Part shown: positions 18,159 to 30,371 of the stretch, in pieces
Numbering within the stretch: position 1 is the first letter of the stretch
Layout: every line of letters starts with the position of its first letter
Source of the DNA: Panonychus citri
Lineage: Eukaryota > Arthropoda > Arachnida > Trombidiformes > Tetranychidae
DNA: 64,000 nt
NCBI RefSeq assembly: GCF_014898815.1
Contig: NW_026515445.1
Coordinates: 744,001-808,000, forward strand
Direction: 5' to 3'
Program-made: the position numbers and the translations under genes
The notes under the pieces: generated by a model
Database searches by the model: none
Told to the model about the DNA's origin: nothing
Seen by the model: the letters and a program-made list of their open reading frames with translations, nothing else

Positions 18159-19514
18159 ATAATATGCATAATTACCTAATAAGTTAATGAGTAATGATTA
18201 ATTAGTTGGTTTTTTCTAACATTGAATGAGTAGATTATTGAAAACATAATTAACATAAAGTTTAAACAATTTTTTATATATGAGGCTTATCTGTCTAGCA
18301 AAAAGTCCCCATCAAGCCATATTCATAAGCTTAATGCAGAAGTCTTTGCTCCCAGAATGCAGTCTGGCAAGGCTTATTTGCTCGTCTTTCAGGTTCTGAC
18401 AACATTTTACACCGGGATATCTGGTTCGATGAAGCCATATTCAGTTTGAATCAAACTGTTAATTGACACATCGGTGTCTATTGAGAAGGTTCAACCCCTG
18501 AATGCTCCTTAACAATCACTTTCTCTAACTGTTTGAGGTTTTTTAATGCTTTTTGTTTCCTGTTTTCCTCGTTAGGCAATGATTTGAAATTAAAACTTCG
18601 TTTCTGGTTAGTAAGGTATGTACGGTAAAGTTTGAGAATAAAATTTTCAAACTATTATGGTGAATTTAATTTTCGATTAAATTTCTTGAAATTATATGAA
18701 ATTATTAATCAACTTTTGAGCTTCAATTGTGTATCTTTTCACGAATATTGCATCAAATCAAAGCATCGAAAATTCGATTTTTCGAATGTATGTCGAAAAT
18801 AAATTGTCATATTTTTCAGAGGTAGCTCTGGACAAATGTTCTAAACTTTAATCGAAGATTACTTATGGTCAAAATCGGTCAATTAATGGAATACTGAGTG
18901 TTATTTCCATATTCAGAATTAATTACAAAAAAAAATTTCATGTATTTTGACCGGAAACTAAGGAAGAATTTTCAACCGGATATTTCGTCATTTTCAACCA
19001 AATGACGCAATATCTTGACGAACCACAAAATTTCTGGAAAAAAAATTCTCAATATCTCAGCAAAATCTTATTCCTCATCGAATGAGATCGAAAAAATTTC
19101 GAAAATAACTCAAATCGCTAAAAAGTTAGTCCACACTATTCCCAAACTTTACCGTTCATACCTTATTTTATCCCGCAGGTCAAAGCGGTTTTAGATCTGA
19201 GTTATGTTAGTTAAGGCATAGAAAAGATTTCAGAATTAAGCTAAACAATAAGTGATTAAGATAAAGATATATAATAAAATATTTCTCCAAATTGCTTTTG
19301 AAGCTGTTTTAGAGAATATTTGATTACTTACCAAAATAATTTGCACACGTCCAAGAAGTTGCCATAAAATGTACGTAAATAATTTCAAACAATAATCATA
19401 ACATAAATAACAATAATGATAATTCCTAATAGACAAACAAATTAAACAATTGTTTTCAGGAAATCCTGGTGACTTCGGCAATTGAAATGATATTTAAAAT
19501 ATGTTCTAAGGTTT
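18058..19514. other. Interior of the foldback element
   Basis: It holds the N-terminal third of the 105-aa ORF at the left, AT-rich sequence, some coding-like composition at 18290-18480 with no open frame I can name, and a nested MITE at 18614-19163. The rest, 19166-19514, is AT-rich with no supported gene. Confidence 0.5.
18614..19163. mobile_element. Mariner-type MITE, 550 bp, nested in the foldback element
   Basis: Terminal inverted repeats of about 26 bp, starting AGGTATG(T/A)ACGGTAAAG, are inverted at the right end with about two mismatches. TA flanks both ends (18612-18613 and 19164-19165), as expected for Tc1/mariner-mobilised MITEs. There is no ORF. It is younger than the foldback element in which it lies. 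Confidence 0.8.
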
Positions 19515-20003
19515 ATTTGGTGATCGACTTTGTCCGATTCCCCAACCGATTTTTGAGGTTGTTGAAGGTTTAAAGGGTGAATATCCTATTGAAAATGATA
19601 CGAATGTTTTGACATTGGATCAAAATAATGAATTGGAATCAGTTTTAAAAATTGAAATGACATCGTTCAATCCAATTCATTTTGATGTAAATGTTCAATC
19701 ATCGACAGATACAAATTTATATGCAATTTAAATTTATTCTCGAAATTGAAAAGAAAGAAAAAAAAAGAAAAATACTTTTCGTTTTTTGGGCCAGAAAGGA
19801 GATATTTCTACTACTAAATGGTATATATTAGATACATATTAGGTTCTAGTGAGCATCATTATCACGAAAGTGAGCAACTTGAATTAGTCACCAGACTGTG
19901 ACCTGACCATGGTCACCTATGATCACAGTCTGGTTGGTAATTATTTTATTACATACCAATAAAAAGCGATAGCTCAATAATTAAGGCTGCTAAATTATTT
20001 TAA
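19515..20003 (-). repeat. Right arm of the foldback element
   Basis: Near-perfect reverse complement of 17571-18057. It has the same concentric palindrome at 19890-19934 and the truncated copy of the 105-aa ORF on the plus strand. Confidence 0.9.
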
Positions 20004-20792
20004 CTCAGAGCGGTGCTTTCTGAACATAAAATAGACCTCGAAATGACCTTTGGATGACCTTGAGTTTCCATAGAAGCCTTAAAAAGTATTTGTCATTGAA
20101 TGACCTTGACTTAAAAATATGACAATTGAGTATCGCTCAAATTCCTATAACTCGAGTCTGAAGTCTAAATAACTAAAGACAAAAAAGTTATTCGCGAAAA
20201 ATTTTGTTTGAAACTTGGTGAAATGGCCTGTAGAATCGTCATAATGAATCAAGAAGAGTGGGTACCCGTTTTGAACACCAGAAATCCAAGTGAAGTGCCT
20301 TGTATGAAGAGACAGACGATATTGATAAACGAAAAAAACACGTATTTTTGTTTACATTTGTACATTGATATTTTGCTTTTGTTTTTCAATGTTTTAATAT
20401 TTGTTTTATTGAATTCGTCATCCATAGTTGAAAAAAACCAAAAAACCATTAGGTTGTTTGTTATGCATCCTCAAACATTGATCAATGAACTCCTATCTTT
20501 GCACTTCTTGTCTAAATATAAACTATAATGAACATCATCTGGGGTCAACTTTCCAATTCCAAAAGGTCAGTCACAGCATAGGGAATGGTTGAAACCACTA
20601 CACGAGATTCTACGTCAAGTTATAAAAAAAGCTTTTCACGGCGAGTGACCTAGCTGAGGCCAAAACGGGTTACAATCTACTTCCATGGGTCATCAAAATG
20701 GGCTGGCATTGGTGATTGAATTGCGGCAACACTTCAAATCTCGATAGCTGAATATGGATTCGGCTAATAATGAATTGATAATTTGGCGTTGA
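20004..20792. other. Repeat-rich gap without a supported gene
   Basis: 20039-20160 is copy 2 of the dispersed repeat at 8731. An ORF of 106 codons at 20208-20528 is mostly low-complexity hydrophobic in its middle and I do not support it as a gene. 20560-20790 has more balanced composition but no clear frame. Confidence 0.4.
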
Positions 20793-21092
20793 TTTGTTGA
20801 ACGATTTAGTCCGATTCGCAAACCGATTTTTGAGGTTGTTGAAGGTTTAATGGGTGAATCCCCTATTCAAAATGAGACAAATGTATTCATATTAGACAAA
20901 ACAATGAATTGGAAGTAGTTTTAAAAATTAAAATGATATCATTGAACCCAATTCGTTTTGATGTCAATATCAATTCATCAACATTTACAAATTTATAAGT
21001 ATTTAAAATTTGTGTTTGAAATTAAAAAGAAATGAAAAAGAAAAAGACTTTTTCATTTTTTTTTGCTCGAAAGGAGATATTTCCACTACTAT
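20793..21092 (+). repeat. Third, diverged copy of the foldback arm
   Basis: From CGATTTAGTCCGATTC to the CGAAAGGAGATATTTCCACT stretch it parallels the right arm, 19525-19815. The reading frame of the 105-aa ORF is recognisable but broken. It stops before the concentric palindrome, so only the ORF side of the arm is present. Confidence 0.75.
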
Positions 21093-22133
21093 TATGTCTA
21101 AAATCATAACTAAATTGTATGTATTCAGAAGATCAATCAAAAAAATAAAGGAATTATATAAGACAAGCCTTTTCTAAAAATGACTTTAAAGTGATCGCTC
21201 TCTCTCTCTCTCTGGCTACTGTTCAATATATTGTTTAAATGACTATAATAAGAATAAAGGTAAAAAAGAAGGCCAAAAAATTACAATGAAGAGATAGAAA
21301 CACAATTAATCGCTCGTTTCTAAATTGTACCAACGCGGGAAAAAGTTTGGTCCAGTAAAATAATCAACAACTCGAGTGTAAGTCAAAGTACAATGCAAAG
21401 AGGATTGGGTGGCCTTGGGTTAAATACATGAAAATCAATCAATCAATCACTCTGGCCGCACGACAGAACAACGAAAGGATTGACTGTTATCAAAATCAAC
21501 TTGTTTAATTTCACAATTACCAGGAACAAATAAAACGATCGAAAACATAACCGCTTCTCAAACTTAAAGTAAATTATTATTATTATTAATATAAGTAAGT
21601 CTAGTCAGTAAATGTAAAAATGAGATCAAAATATAACCTCGTATACCTTAGCATCGTGGAAACAAGCTGATTTATTAATATTTATTGAATTAGCGTCAGT
21701 ATTAAGGGCTATCTGATCTCAGCTAATGTAAGCTGATGAATGAGTATAAGTTAAAGAGAAAGAGATGCAAAATCTTCCAAGTGAAACCTTTTTTTCACTT
21801 TGAAATAAACACAAAATTGAATCAATGACCTCGATGTCGTTAAGAACCACTTTAATCAATATCATCGCTCAGCCGCAACAATGACTATCTACCTCGATCC
21901 CTTTACCACTTTTCATCTTCCTCCTTCCCTCTCTGCTGCATCTCCCTATCATCATCACTATCATCTCTTTCTTTATATCTTTCTTCCTATCCAACTAGTC
22001 CAACAACAAGTTGGTGTGTATAAATTTTGTCCAGGCCTTGTTTTCCTCTCAACATCATCCACAACACAAAAGCCTCATCATCATCTCCCCTTCTTACCTA
22101 CTCCCATATCGTTTTCATCCCCTTTATCATCAT

Positions 22134-22203
<70 letters not shown>

Positions 22204-22904
22204 ATTCTTCATCTTCATGTTTCTCACTGCGGAAACAAACTTCCGATCTCATTAGGTTTTACTCTTCACTTTCTCTTTCCTCTCTTGTACTTTTTTCTTA
22301 CTCTTTTTTCATCATCATCATCTTTTCCTCCTTCCCATCATCATTTGACTTTTCCTGATTCTTCATTTCCATTTATCTCCCTCATCATATGTAGAATTAA
22401 CATTATTTAAAGTAATGAACAAAATCACTTCTCCATCCTCATCTTCATCTGACCAGATTATTGTTATTCAAGCCTCATTTTCAGTTTACCCAATTATATT
22501 TACGATTATCATTGTTCAGAGCATCAACAATCAAATGCATTATCATGATTATCACCCAAATATCATTATTGCAACCAAGTCATTCTCCCACTTACAATTT
22601 ACACACATTAAACTCTGTTGATTAAATTATCTCTACACAAAGTTAATCACAACAAAATTGAACCTGATTAATACACTCCCAGCCATTCTTGAAAATTACA
22701 ATTCTCAAGACAAACAAACAATTAACTAATTACGAAAATACATAATTATAGCTTAGAAAAAGTAAAACGACTTAAAGCAAAAGTATCAATTAACCTTAAG
22801 TATCTACAAATAAACCCAAGTTAATTTGCAAAAACTAAAAAATCATTCATAGAAAGTAATTGAAAAGATCCAAGAAAATAACGCAAAGTGTAAGGATAAA
22901 AATA
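21093..22904. other. Gap: microsatellites and pyrimidine tract
   Basis: Contains (CT)n near 21195, (TC)31 at 22139-22201, TCATCA-rich stretches around it, and AT-rich DNA after 22420. ORFs here are translations of the repeats. Confidence 0.6.
22139..22201. repeat. (TC)n microsatellite, about 31 units
   Basis: Uninterrupted TC run of about 63 bp, flanked by ATCATC. Confidence 0.97.
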
Positions 22905-23290
22905 TGAATGAACTGTGTAATTAGGTGGTGTCGATTTCAATTTTCGCAACGAAAAGTCAAAGGTAAGGTCCAGACGAACGGGACGTTTCCAAGCGATTCG
23001 TTTTCAACATATTTGCGAACTATTTGCTGGTTACCTCGCTTTTTTAGTCTCTCGTCAGAAGTGACCCTCTATCATAATCGACGAGCACCAACTACAGACA
23101 ATTCTTGCAGGAAACGGACATAAAGTTCTTATTTTCATCGCTTGATTCCACTCCTGTCTCGGTGACTTATTTCGTGACCTGTTACATGTCATCATATCTT
23201 TCAACTTGTTCGAGAAATTTAGCTCTTCTATCACCTTTGCCCATTTCTCGTTCTGATTACAACTTGTAATCTAATGACAATTTAGAGGAG
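22905..23290. other. Island of balanced base composition
   Basis: Less AT-rich and free of simple repeats, unlike both flanks. A 71-codon plus-strand ORF (22908-23123) crosses it, with R/C/W-rich composition, but no family is recognised. It could be an exon, an ncRNA or a conserved regulatory element. Confidence 0.3.
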
Positions 23291-23719
23291 AAGAGTCTTA
23301 ATACAAATTAAATCTTATTGTCAATACAAGTATTACAATGAATGGCCATTATTGTAATTTTATCAATGATTATAATCAGCTGAAGATTCAGATCATTTCC
23401 TTGATACTTTTCCCTTAATAATCATGTACATTTATCTTCCTGTGTAATAAATGAAAATGATTTTTGCTCCTTCTCATCCAAACAGAATCATCAACTAATA
23501 CATGTATATCATCAAGTAGAAATGGACAATTATAATGATGATAATAATAACATGGGGAAGTTATAAACACAGAATCGAATCACAATGATGTATATAAATA
23601 CATAGAGAATCCAGATTATTGATCCAAGGGTGAATAAGAATCAGGAATTGATATAATATAACAACACTATCAGTGAACTCACTCCCAACTTATAAGGATG
23701 ATAATAGTATCTACAAAGA

Positions 23720-23759
<40 letters not shown>

Positions 23760-25174
23760 ATTGTTTGCGTCTCTGGTTTTTGCTCTTCCACTGGAAAAAG
23801 ACTTTCAACAATAACAGAGGAGAAGGCGGAGAAAGAGAGAGAGAGACAAGATGATTGTTTGCCTAGAACTTCAGGTTGTAGTCTTTATCATTCTATTCTC
23901 TCCCTCACTCTCTTTCTCTATGTATTTCGCAAGATTAGTCGATATCTTCATGAGATAAACTCGCGTAGAGAAATAGACAAGAACATTTTCCCTCTGTTTT
24001 TCTCTATCATAGATATATTATTATACTTCTTATAAACATTATGAAAAGAGCATGAGCATGAATACCCATCGAATACCCTGCATGTAATAGAGTGGGAAGA
24101 TTTCCCATAAAATAGACAGTGGAAGACAGAGAAAAAAAAGAGAGAAAGAGGTTAAAGGGTATTCGTTGAGAGTATGTTTCTCATTTAGAGTTTTGTTTAT
24201 AAAAAGTTTTTCTTTTTTTCTTCTCTATTCCTCCTCCTCATCTTCCTATTTTCTTCCTCCTCCGTTATTTTCGCCAGAATCATTGTTACCATAAATCGAG
24301 ATGATGACGAGAATGATGATGAGTTTTCGAATAGAAAGAGAAAGAGAAAGAAAGAACCACTTGAAAAAGAAAAGAGAGAGAGAGAGAAAAATAATAGAAA
24401 AGAAAATACTTTTCTCTCCTTGTATCTTATTCTTAACCTGAACAATGTTCTAGTCCCAATATAATCATTATTATTATGATTACGATCATGGTTATATTTT
24501 CACGATAACAAAGATGATAATAAATATGCTCAGTTGATAAATTTTATCCTTTGGTTAACAATATTATTACCATGATTGATATCGACTACGATCCTTTCCG
24601 ATTCTGTACATTATCATTATCAGATTGTCCAAAGAATTGAAATTATCGGTATTTCTCAGCATCAGAATGAAAACTTACATTTGACCAAAAGAGGTTAAGA
24701 TTGTTGCACAAATGAAATAATCAATTTTGGAAAGTTCTAATTTAATTTGTTAACATTTTCTAAAGTTGTGAAGAATGAAAATTCTAAAGTTTAATTTGAA
24801 TCGAATTTTCTCCCGCGCATTTTTCTCGATAAAAACTTATTTTCAATTGTTTTTCTTTTTTACCGTTATACAGTTTTTACTTCTTTCTTTATAGTTTTCG
24901 TTCTGTACTTTCATCTTGTTTATGTTTCACGAGAGAGCAAAAAAAGATTCAATAGTTTGGAATGAAAATGAACAAATTCCTCTGAGAATTGAAACTATTC
25001 TTGATACTTTTATTTACTTCTAAAGAGGTGAAGTTCTAGTTTCATCTTTTTTCTTCATCTTTAACTTGTTCTCTTTGACCTTATTCGAAATCGAAAATGA
25101 ATCTCGATCTTTTCAGCTCCTTCTACCAAAATAACATTACACTTTCTTTCCAACTCATTATCATCATATACTTT

Positions 25175-25219
<45 letters not shown>

Positions 25220-26463
25220 CTCTTTTTCTCCCTCTTATCGATCGATAAAAGAAGTAAAAAAGTTCTAACAGCAAAAACATCACAATAAAATAATCATCTT
25301 CTTAATTACATTGATGATCACAATATTAAGTCTAACCTGCAATTCGCGAGATGGCGTTGGTTTAACAATAGAATTTGCTTTTTCTTATGTAAATGTATGA
25401 TCGTTGATGATGAGACGATAATGATAATCAATTGATTTCGACGGAAGATTGAACAGAAGGAGATGAAGATTTAAGTTGTCAGATGTACAGAAAGAGAGAG
25501 ACGGAGATTTAAGAATGTAGATCGTAAATTTCTGGCCTGGTCGGAGGTCTCATCGATTTATGAAGAGAAATTGAACAAAGATGATGAAGAGAGAAAAGTA
25601 AGATGAATAAGTTTAGAAACTAAATGATGAAGAAGATGAGTAACCATTAATTGTTGGTTCCAACGATTTGGTCGTGGTCTTAGGTTGGTTATTCCTATGG
25701 TTGGTGGTCTGTAGTTGTCTTGTTGTTGTTACGTATCAGAGGGAGATGAGAGAGCGAGAGAGATGATTTTGTGCCATAAAAAAGGTGTGGAAGCCTAAAG
25801 GAAGAAGAAAAAAGAAAGAGAAGAAAAGAAATGTCTTAAAATGATGAAAAGGATGATAAAGAAGATGAAGATTGTATATAAAAGCATCTTCACAAATCGT
25901 GTTAAGGATTTTCAACTTTACTTTTAGTCTTTTTTATGTGTATTTTACTTTTGGAGGCCAAAGGTATTTCCGTCAAGGTGAAAGCAAAGAAGGCGTTGTA
26001 ATCGATTTGGATCCAAAAACAAGTAACAAGAAGATGAAAAGATCATCATCATCATCATTTCTTCAGTAAGAATGAAACAAGAGTGAGAGAGAAGATATCG
26101 GATGAGGTGCCTCTTTCTTCAAATAACAGGCTCCCGACTTCTCTTTCTCTGTGCAAGAAAGACTTCAGATGATGAACATGAAGAAGATTAAGATGATGAT
26201 GTTGAGGTTGGTGATAAGGTTGAGGGAAGCGGAGGTAAGATGATGATGAAGAAAATACCAAGAGTTGAAAAAAAGCGCCATGAAAATAAAGGGATGATAA
26301 TAAAAAGAAGGGAGAAAATGATGAACAAGAAGATGAAATGATGAGAAGGATGAGTGAAATAATAGGGTAATCATCGGATCATCTTGAGAAATTCTTGTTC
26401 AAATTGATTTTCTCAACAGGGGTCAGATAAAAGGAGAAAAGAAAGAAGAGAGAGAGAGAGAGA

Positions 26464-26495
<32 letters not shown>

Positions 26496-26999
26496 GGTTG
26501 ATGATGAAGGGACATCGAGGCGTTTTTTTAGTTATCTGAGATTCAGATGAAGTTGAAACTCATTCAAACGGATACAAATCACATTGTCCACTATTATTGT
26601 CCCTCTTGTAGCCCTCTAATCATCATCATCATCATCATCATCTTCATTATCATCGATATCGATTCAATTACTCTAATCATTATTATCCTGTTTCATTTGA
26701 ATTTAAACAGGTTCCATTATGATTTGGTTCAAACGGTTGATATTTCAAATTTCCCGCGATTTCAGTGAAATATTTTCATCCTTCATTCATTTTCTGGCCT
26801 CATGATGATGATGATCAACTTTATCATCCAAATAACTACAACCAGAACATCATCATTATCATCACAACAACATCCTTATCATCAAACTGCCCACTTAATC
26901 AAACTAAAGGTCAACTTGAAACTTTTTTTCATCTTCTCAACTTTTTGTCTTAATTTGAAATTCCCAGTATTGATTAACTTTTTCCCTTAATTACTAACC
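23291..26999. other. Gap: microsatellites, purine tracts, one coding-like stretch
   Basis: (TC)16 at 23723-23755, a pyrimidine run at 25176-25230, then a mostly purine plus strand from 25440 to 26530 with GATGA repeats, (AG)n then (ATG)10 at 26450-26495, and ATC/CAT repeats to 26990. The stretch 25946-26040 encodes F-G-G-Q-R-Y-F-R-Q-G-E-S-K-E-G and V-V-I-D-L-D-P-K-T-S-N-K-K-M after an AG; this is weakly coding-like. No other gene seen. Confidence 0.5.
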
Positions 27000-28020
27000 A
27001 GTAATTAGTTGATCTTTGATTGACTTTACAACACAATTTGTTAATGAATTAGATCAAAATTTGTATTATTATTGGAAACTGAGCCTGTTTTTCAACTTAA
27101 TTGTAGCTTAATTGTTGGTAACAATTTAATAAGTTCACAAATTATTGATTAAAAAGTTAAAAATATCAGCATCAGTTTAATTGTCTTCTAATTATTAATG
27201 AGATTGATTTGTGTTAACTAATAATAATTGATTGTTCAAAATGAGTTAATTGTTAGAGGAAAAACTTTTATTTTCCTCAACAGGTTAATCATCATAATCA
27301 GTTGGTTACAATTAATAAGTAATTAATCATCACAGAATTAATTATTATCTGTTAATTGAATTAATTGTGTTATCCTCCTATTTGATTATCAACCAATTAT
27401 ATCCTGATTGTTGCTTAATTGCTTACGCTAAATGATCAGAAAATTAAATGTAAATTCATTTGATTGCCGTAAATCTTAAACATCAATTTAACTTTTATCA
27501 TTAATTTTAATTAAATTGCAAACATATACAAGCAGATCTACTTGTTAATCAATTGATTATAACGTCAAGATAAAACTTAATTGTTGATTAAATTAAAAGT
27601 GACAATCTAAATTATTGCTAAATTGTCACTGATCGGACAAAAAATAGATCTGATTTAAAATATTGATTAGATTTTGTTTCCTTATCAATTGACACAATCA
27701 GGTTAATAATCAATGTAATCGTATCACAATTAAGTAATTAGGGTCAACTCATTAGATTAGTTAATTAATTGTAAAGCAACAATGAAAAAGTTTAAATTGT
27801 TACAATTTAATTGTAGTGGAAAAACAAAAACAAAAGTTATCATGTGATTGAATTTTAATTGTTTCCTATTAGAAATTTAGTCTTAATTGTAATAATTATT
27901 AATAGATAAAAGGTAAAAACAATCAACTAATTTTGTTCATTTTGATTAATAATAAAATGAAATCATGATTAGTGTAAATGTCAATTGATTATCTTGTTAA
28001 TATATAAAAATTTGTGATAA
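27000..28020. other. TTAATTG-rich AT block 1
   Basis: About 1 kb without simple repeats, packed with TTAATTG, CAATTAA, TTAATCA and TGATTAA words on both strands. No ORF. Possible cluster of homeodomain-type sites (core TAATT) or just species word bias. Confidence 0.45.
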
Positions 28021-29100
28021 AATTGATGAAGATGAAAAATCTCAGGGAGAATTTGTGAAAAAAAGTTCCATGATTGGATGATGAAACATGAAGAGATTAC
28101 AAAGATGATGAGGATGATAAGTAAGTGGAAAAGAAAGAGAAGGAATTAATAAAATGGAAGATAAAAAGATGAAGGATGAAAACGACAAGTTGACCAATTT
28201 ACTAGAGAAATGAAAAGACATTGATGATGATGATCAACACCAACATGAAAATCATAATGATCAAGATGAAGATGATGATGATAATGATGAGGACTCATCA
28301 TCATTCATCAAAGTATAATGACACTGAGTCTCATGAGATGATTCGGATTCCAATAAAAAGAAATCACCAGAATCTTATTAACAGTTTCTCATCTATTTTC
28401 CAGTATCAACATGAACCTTTCTCCTTGATACACCTTCTTATCATCGCCATCTTATATTTTCCATCTTCATCCTTATCATCATCATCATCTTGTTGTCTTC
28501 TCGTTATGTTTACTAGAATAAGAGGAACGGAAATATCACTTTTCGAACTTTTTTCCTTTCTTTTTTCTCTTTTCAAACTCAAAAGAAAACAAGAAGATGA
28601 AAAGATGGACTGAATCTATTTGGAATTTTTTTTCTCTCTTCGTCTTTCTTTTTCTTTTTTTCTGTCCTCTGTTGATAGAAGATGATGATGATGATGATGA
28701 TCAACATCAGAGATGATTATGGAAAAAGAGGAAATCTAAAAATATATAACGATTTCCTGTTTAGAATAAAAAGAAAACATCTTCGAACTCGAAACATTAG
28801 GTTGACATTAACTTCCAAATGTAACCTTGAATGTTTCGAAGTTTATTTCTCATCATAATAGATTTACCATCAATCAGTTCAATATTGAATTCGAACTTTA
28901 ATCTCAATCGAATTGTTATTAGTTTTGAATTTCGAGCCAGAATAAATTCTTGTAACCTTGTTTTCCTTTTACTGTCGACATCCTTCATCTTCTCTGTCTA
29001 CATTTTCTTATTTTCTTCATCCCAGACACTCATCCTCATCATCTTGACCTTCTTATCATCCTCATCATCATGTTCATCTTCATCCTCATCCTAATTTAGT
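28021..29100. other. Gap: GAT/ATC repeat block
   Basis: GATGATGAT runs at 28225-28295 and 28681-28700, and TCATCATC at 28470-28490 and 29040-29095. Apparent ORFs are repeat translations. No gene supported. Confidence 0.55.
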
Positions 29101-29880
29101 TACTCTATTTGTGTGATTTACCAACTTCATTAACTAACATTTTGTATGATAAATTAAATTGTAACAATTTATTTTATCATGTTAACCCATTTGAAATCTT
29201 ATCCTTCAATTATTTTCATTGTTGCTAATTTTATTATTTACAACAATTAGTTTTCAGTTTAATCATTTTCCTGTGATTATATTAATTTGATTAACACCCT
29301 TGTTGTTTATTGATTAGCATCAAGATAGTTGATACAAGTCTAGTTGATTAATCATTTAATTTGAATGTTAGTTTAATTGCTTGAGGCTTAATTTCAATAT
29401 TTATTACAATAAACTTAATGTTTCTCAGTGACGATTACATTTTAAATTGTTGCTTCAATGTTATTGATTAGTTGATTACTTTGGTATAAAAAAACTCACT
29501 TGTCAGTTGAATTAACTTAATTTTAATCAATTGATTGTTACTGTTGATAAAAATAAGCTTCAGGTGATTAAGAGCTGTATTGATAACAGTTTATCGCAAT
29601 AACGATCAATTGCCGTTTCCATAGTTGATGTTATTGTTTTAAGAACTAAATTATAATAACAATCAATTGTTGATGATAACAAACAATTTGATTATGTGAA
29701 AATTTTGATATTTATGAATCAACATTAGACAATCAAGGTTAATTATGAATGATAATCGATGTTAATTTGTTCAATCAAGATAACGATCGACTCAATAATT
29801 AACACGATAATTGATTAACTAATCAAATGTTTAATTCTGTAATCGGTTGATTATCTTGATACAAAATCAAGAGGGGGAAA
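29101..29880. other. TTAATTG-rich AT block 2
   Basis: Same character as 27000-28020: TTAATTG, CAATTGATT and GTTGATTA words, no simple repeat, no ORF. Confidence 0.45.
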
Positions 29881-30008
29881 CAATTCCTTTCCTTTATCAT
29901 CCTCATCATTTTCTCCATCATCAAATGTTCAAATGATCTCGATCTTCTCTTCATTATCATCTTCATCTAGGTCTCTCTTCCTGTCATCCTTGTCTCACCC
30001 ACTCTTCC

Positions 30009-30049
<41 letters not shown>

Positions 30050-30180
30050 CTTTCTCCATCTCTTCCGATTCTCTTTATCATCTGTCTGTTATCATCTTCA
30101 TCTCTCTTTCACAATCTCTTTCTTTTTCTTCCTGTTGATGTTTTTTTTTTCTGTTTTCGACAAACCTTAAAACGCTTGTT
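29881..30180. repeat. Pyrimidine tract with (CT)16
   Basis: A T/C-dominated plus strand; the uninterrupted CT run is at 30014-30045. Confidence 0.8.
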
Positions 30181-30219
30181 GATCTACAATCTATTGTGGT
30201 AGCCATCGACTTCGAGGTC

Positions 30220-30371
30220 TAGTCCTAGATTCGTGGTCATAATGGTCCCGTTATTTTGGACTCAACTGTTGATCTAGAGCCTCATCCATCTGCCGATAAC
30301 AATGCAAACTACTACGCAGAGAACCATATGGCTCCATTGAAAACCAATGTTACCAGAAAAACTTTTTCTCT
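30220..30371 (+). CDS. Candidate terminal exon or gene fragment, product unknown
   Basis: After CCTAG at 30215-30219, one frame runs about 50 codons to TAA, reading R-G-H-N-G-P-V-I-L-D-S-T-V-D-L-E-P-H-P and then N-Y-Y-A-E-N-H-M-A-P-L. The composition is diverse and coding-like, in contrast with the repeats around it. The AG could be a splice acceptor, but the upstream polypyrimidine tract is poor. I do not recognise the family. A processed or truncated gene fragment is equally possible. Confidence 0.35.

Larger units (their letters stand above)
17571..20003. mobile_element. Foldback/TIR element with arms of about 488 bp and TTAA ends
   Basis: 17571-18057 is the near-perfect reverse complement of 19515-20003, with about 1457 bp between. 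The arms stop exactly at TTAA on both outer sides (17571-17574 and 20000-20003), the target site of piggyBac-type transposases. However, TTAA is palindromic and could simply be part of the arms, and the ends do not show the CCY start typical of piggyBac. No intact transposase is seen inside. It interrupts or abuts the end of the gag remnant. Confidence 0.75.

Noticed and set aside
20208..20528. A 106-codon ORF
   Set aside because: Hydrophobic low-complexity middle, overlapping minus-strand ORF of similar length, no recognised motif.
21881..22410. Three overlapping ORFs of 107-127 codons
   Set aside because: They are Ser/Leu strings produced by the (TC)n run and TCATCA repeats in three frames; no diverse peptide.
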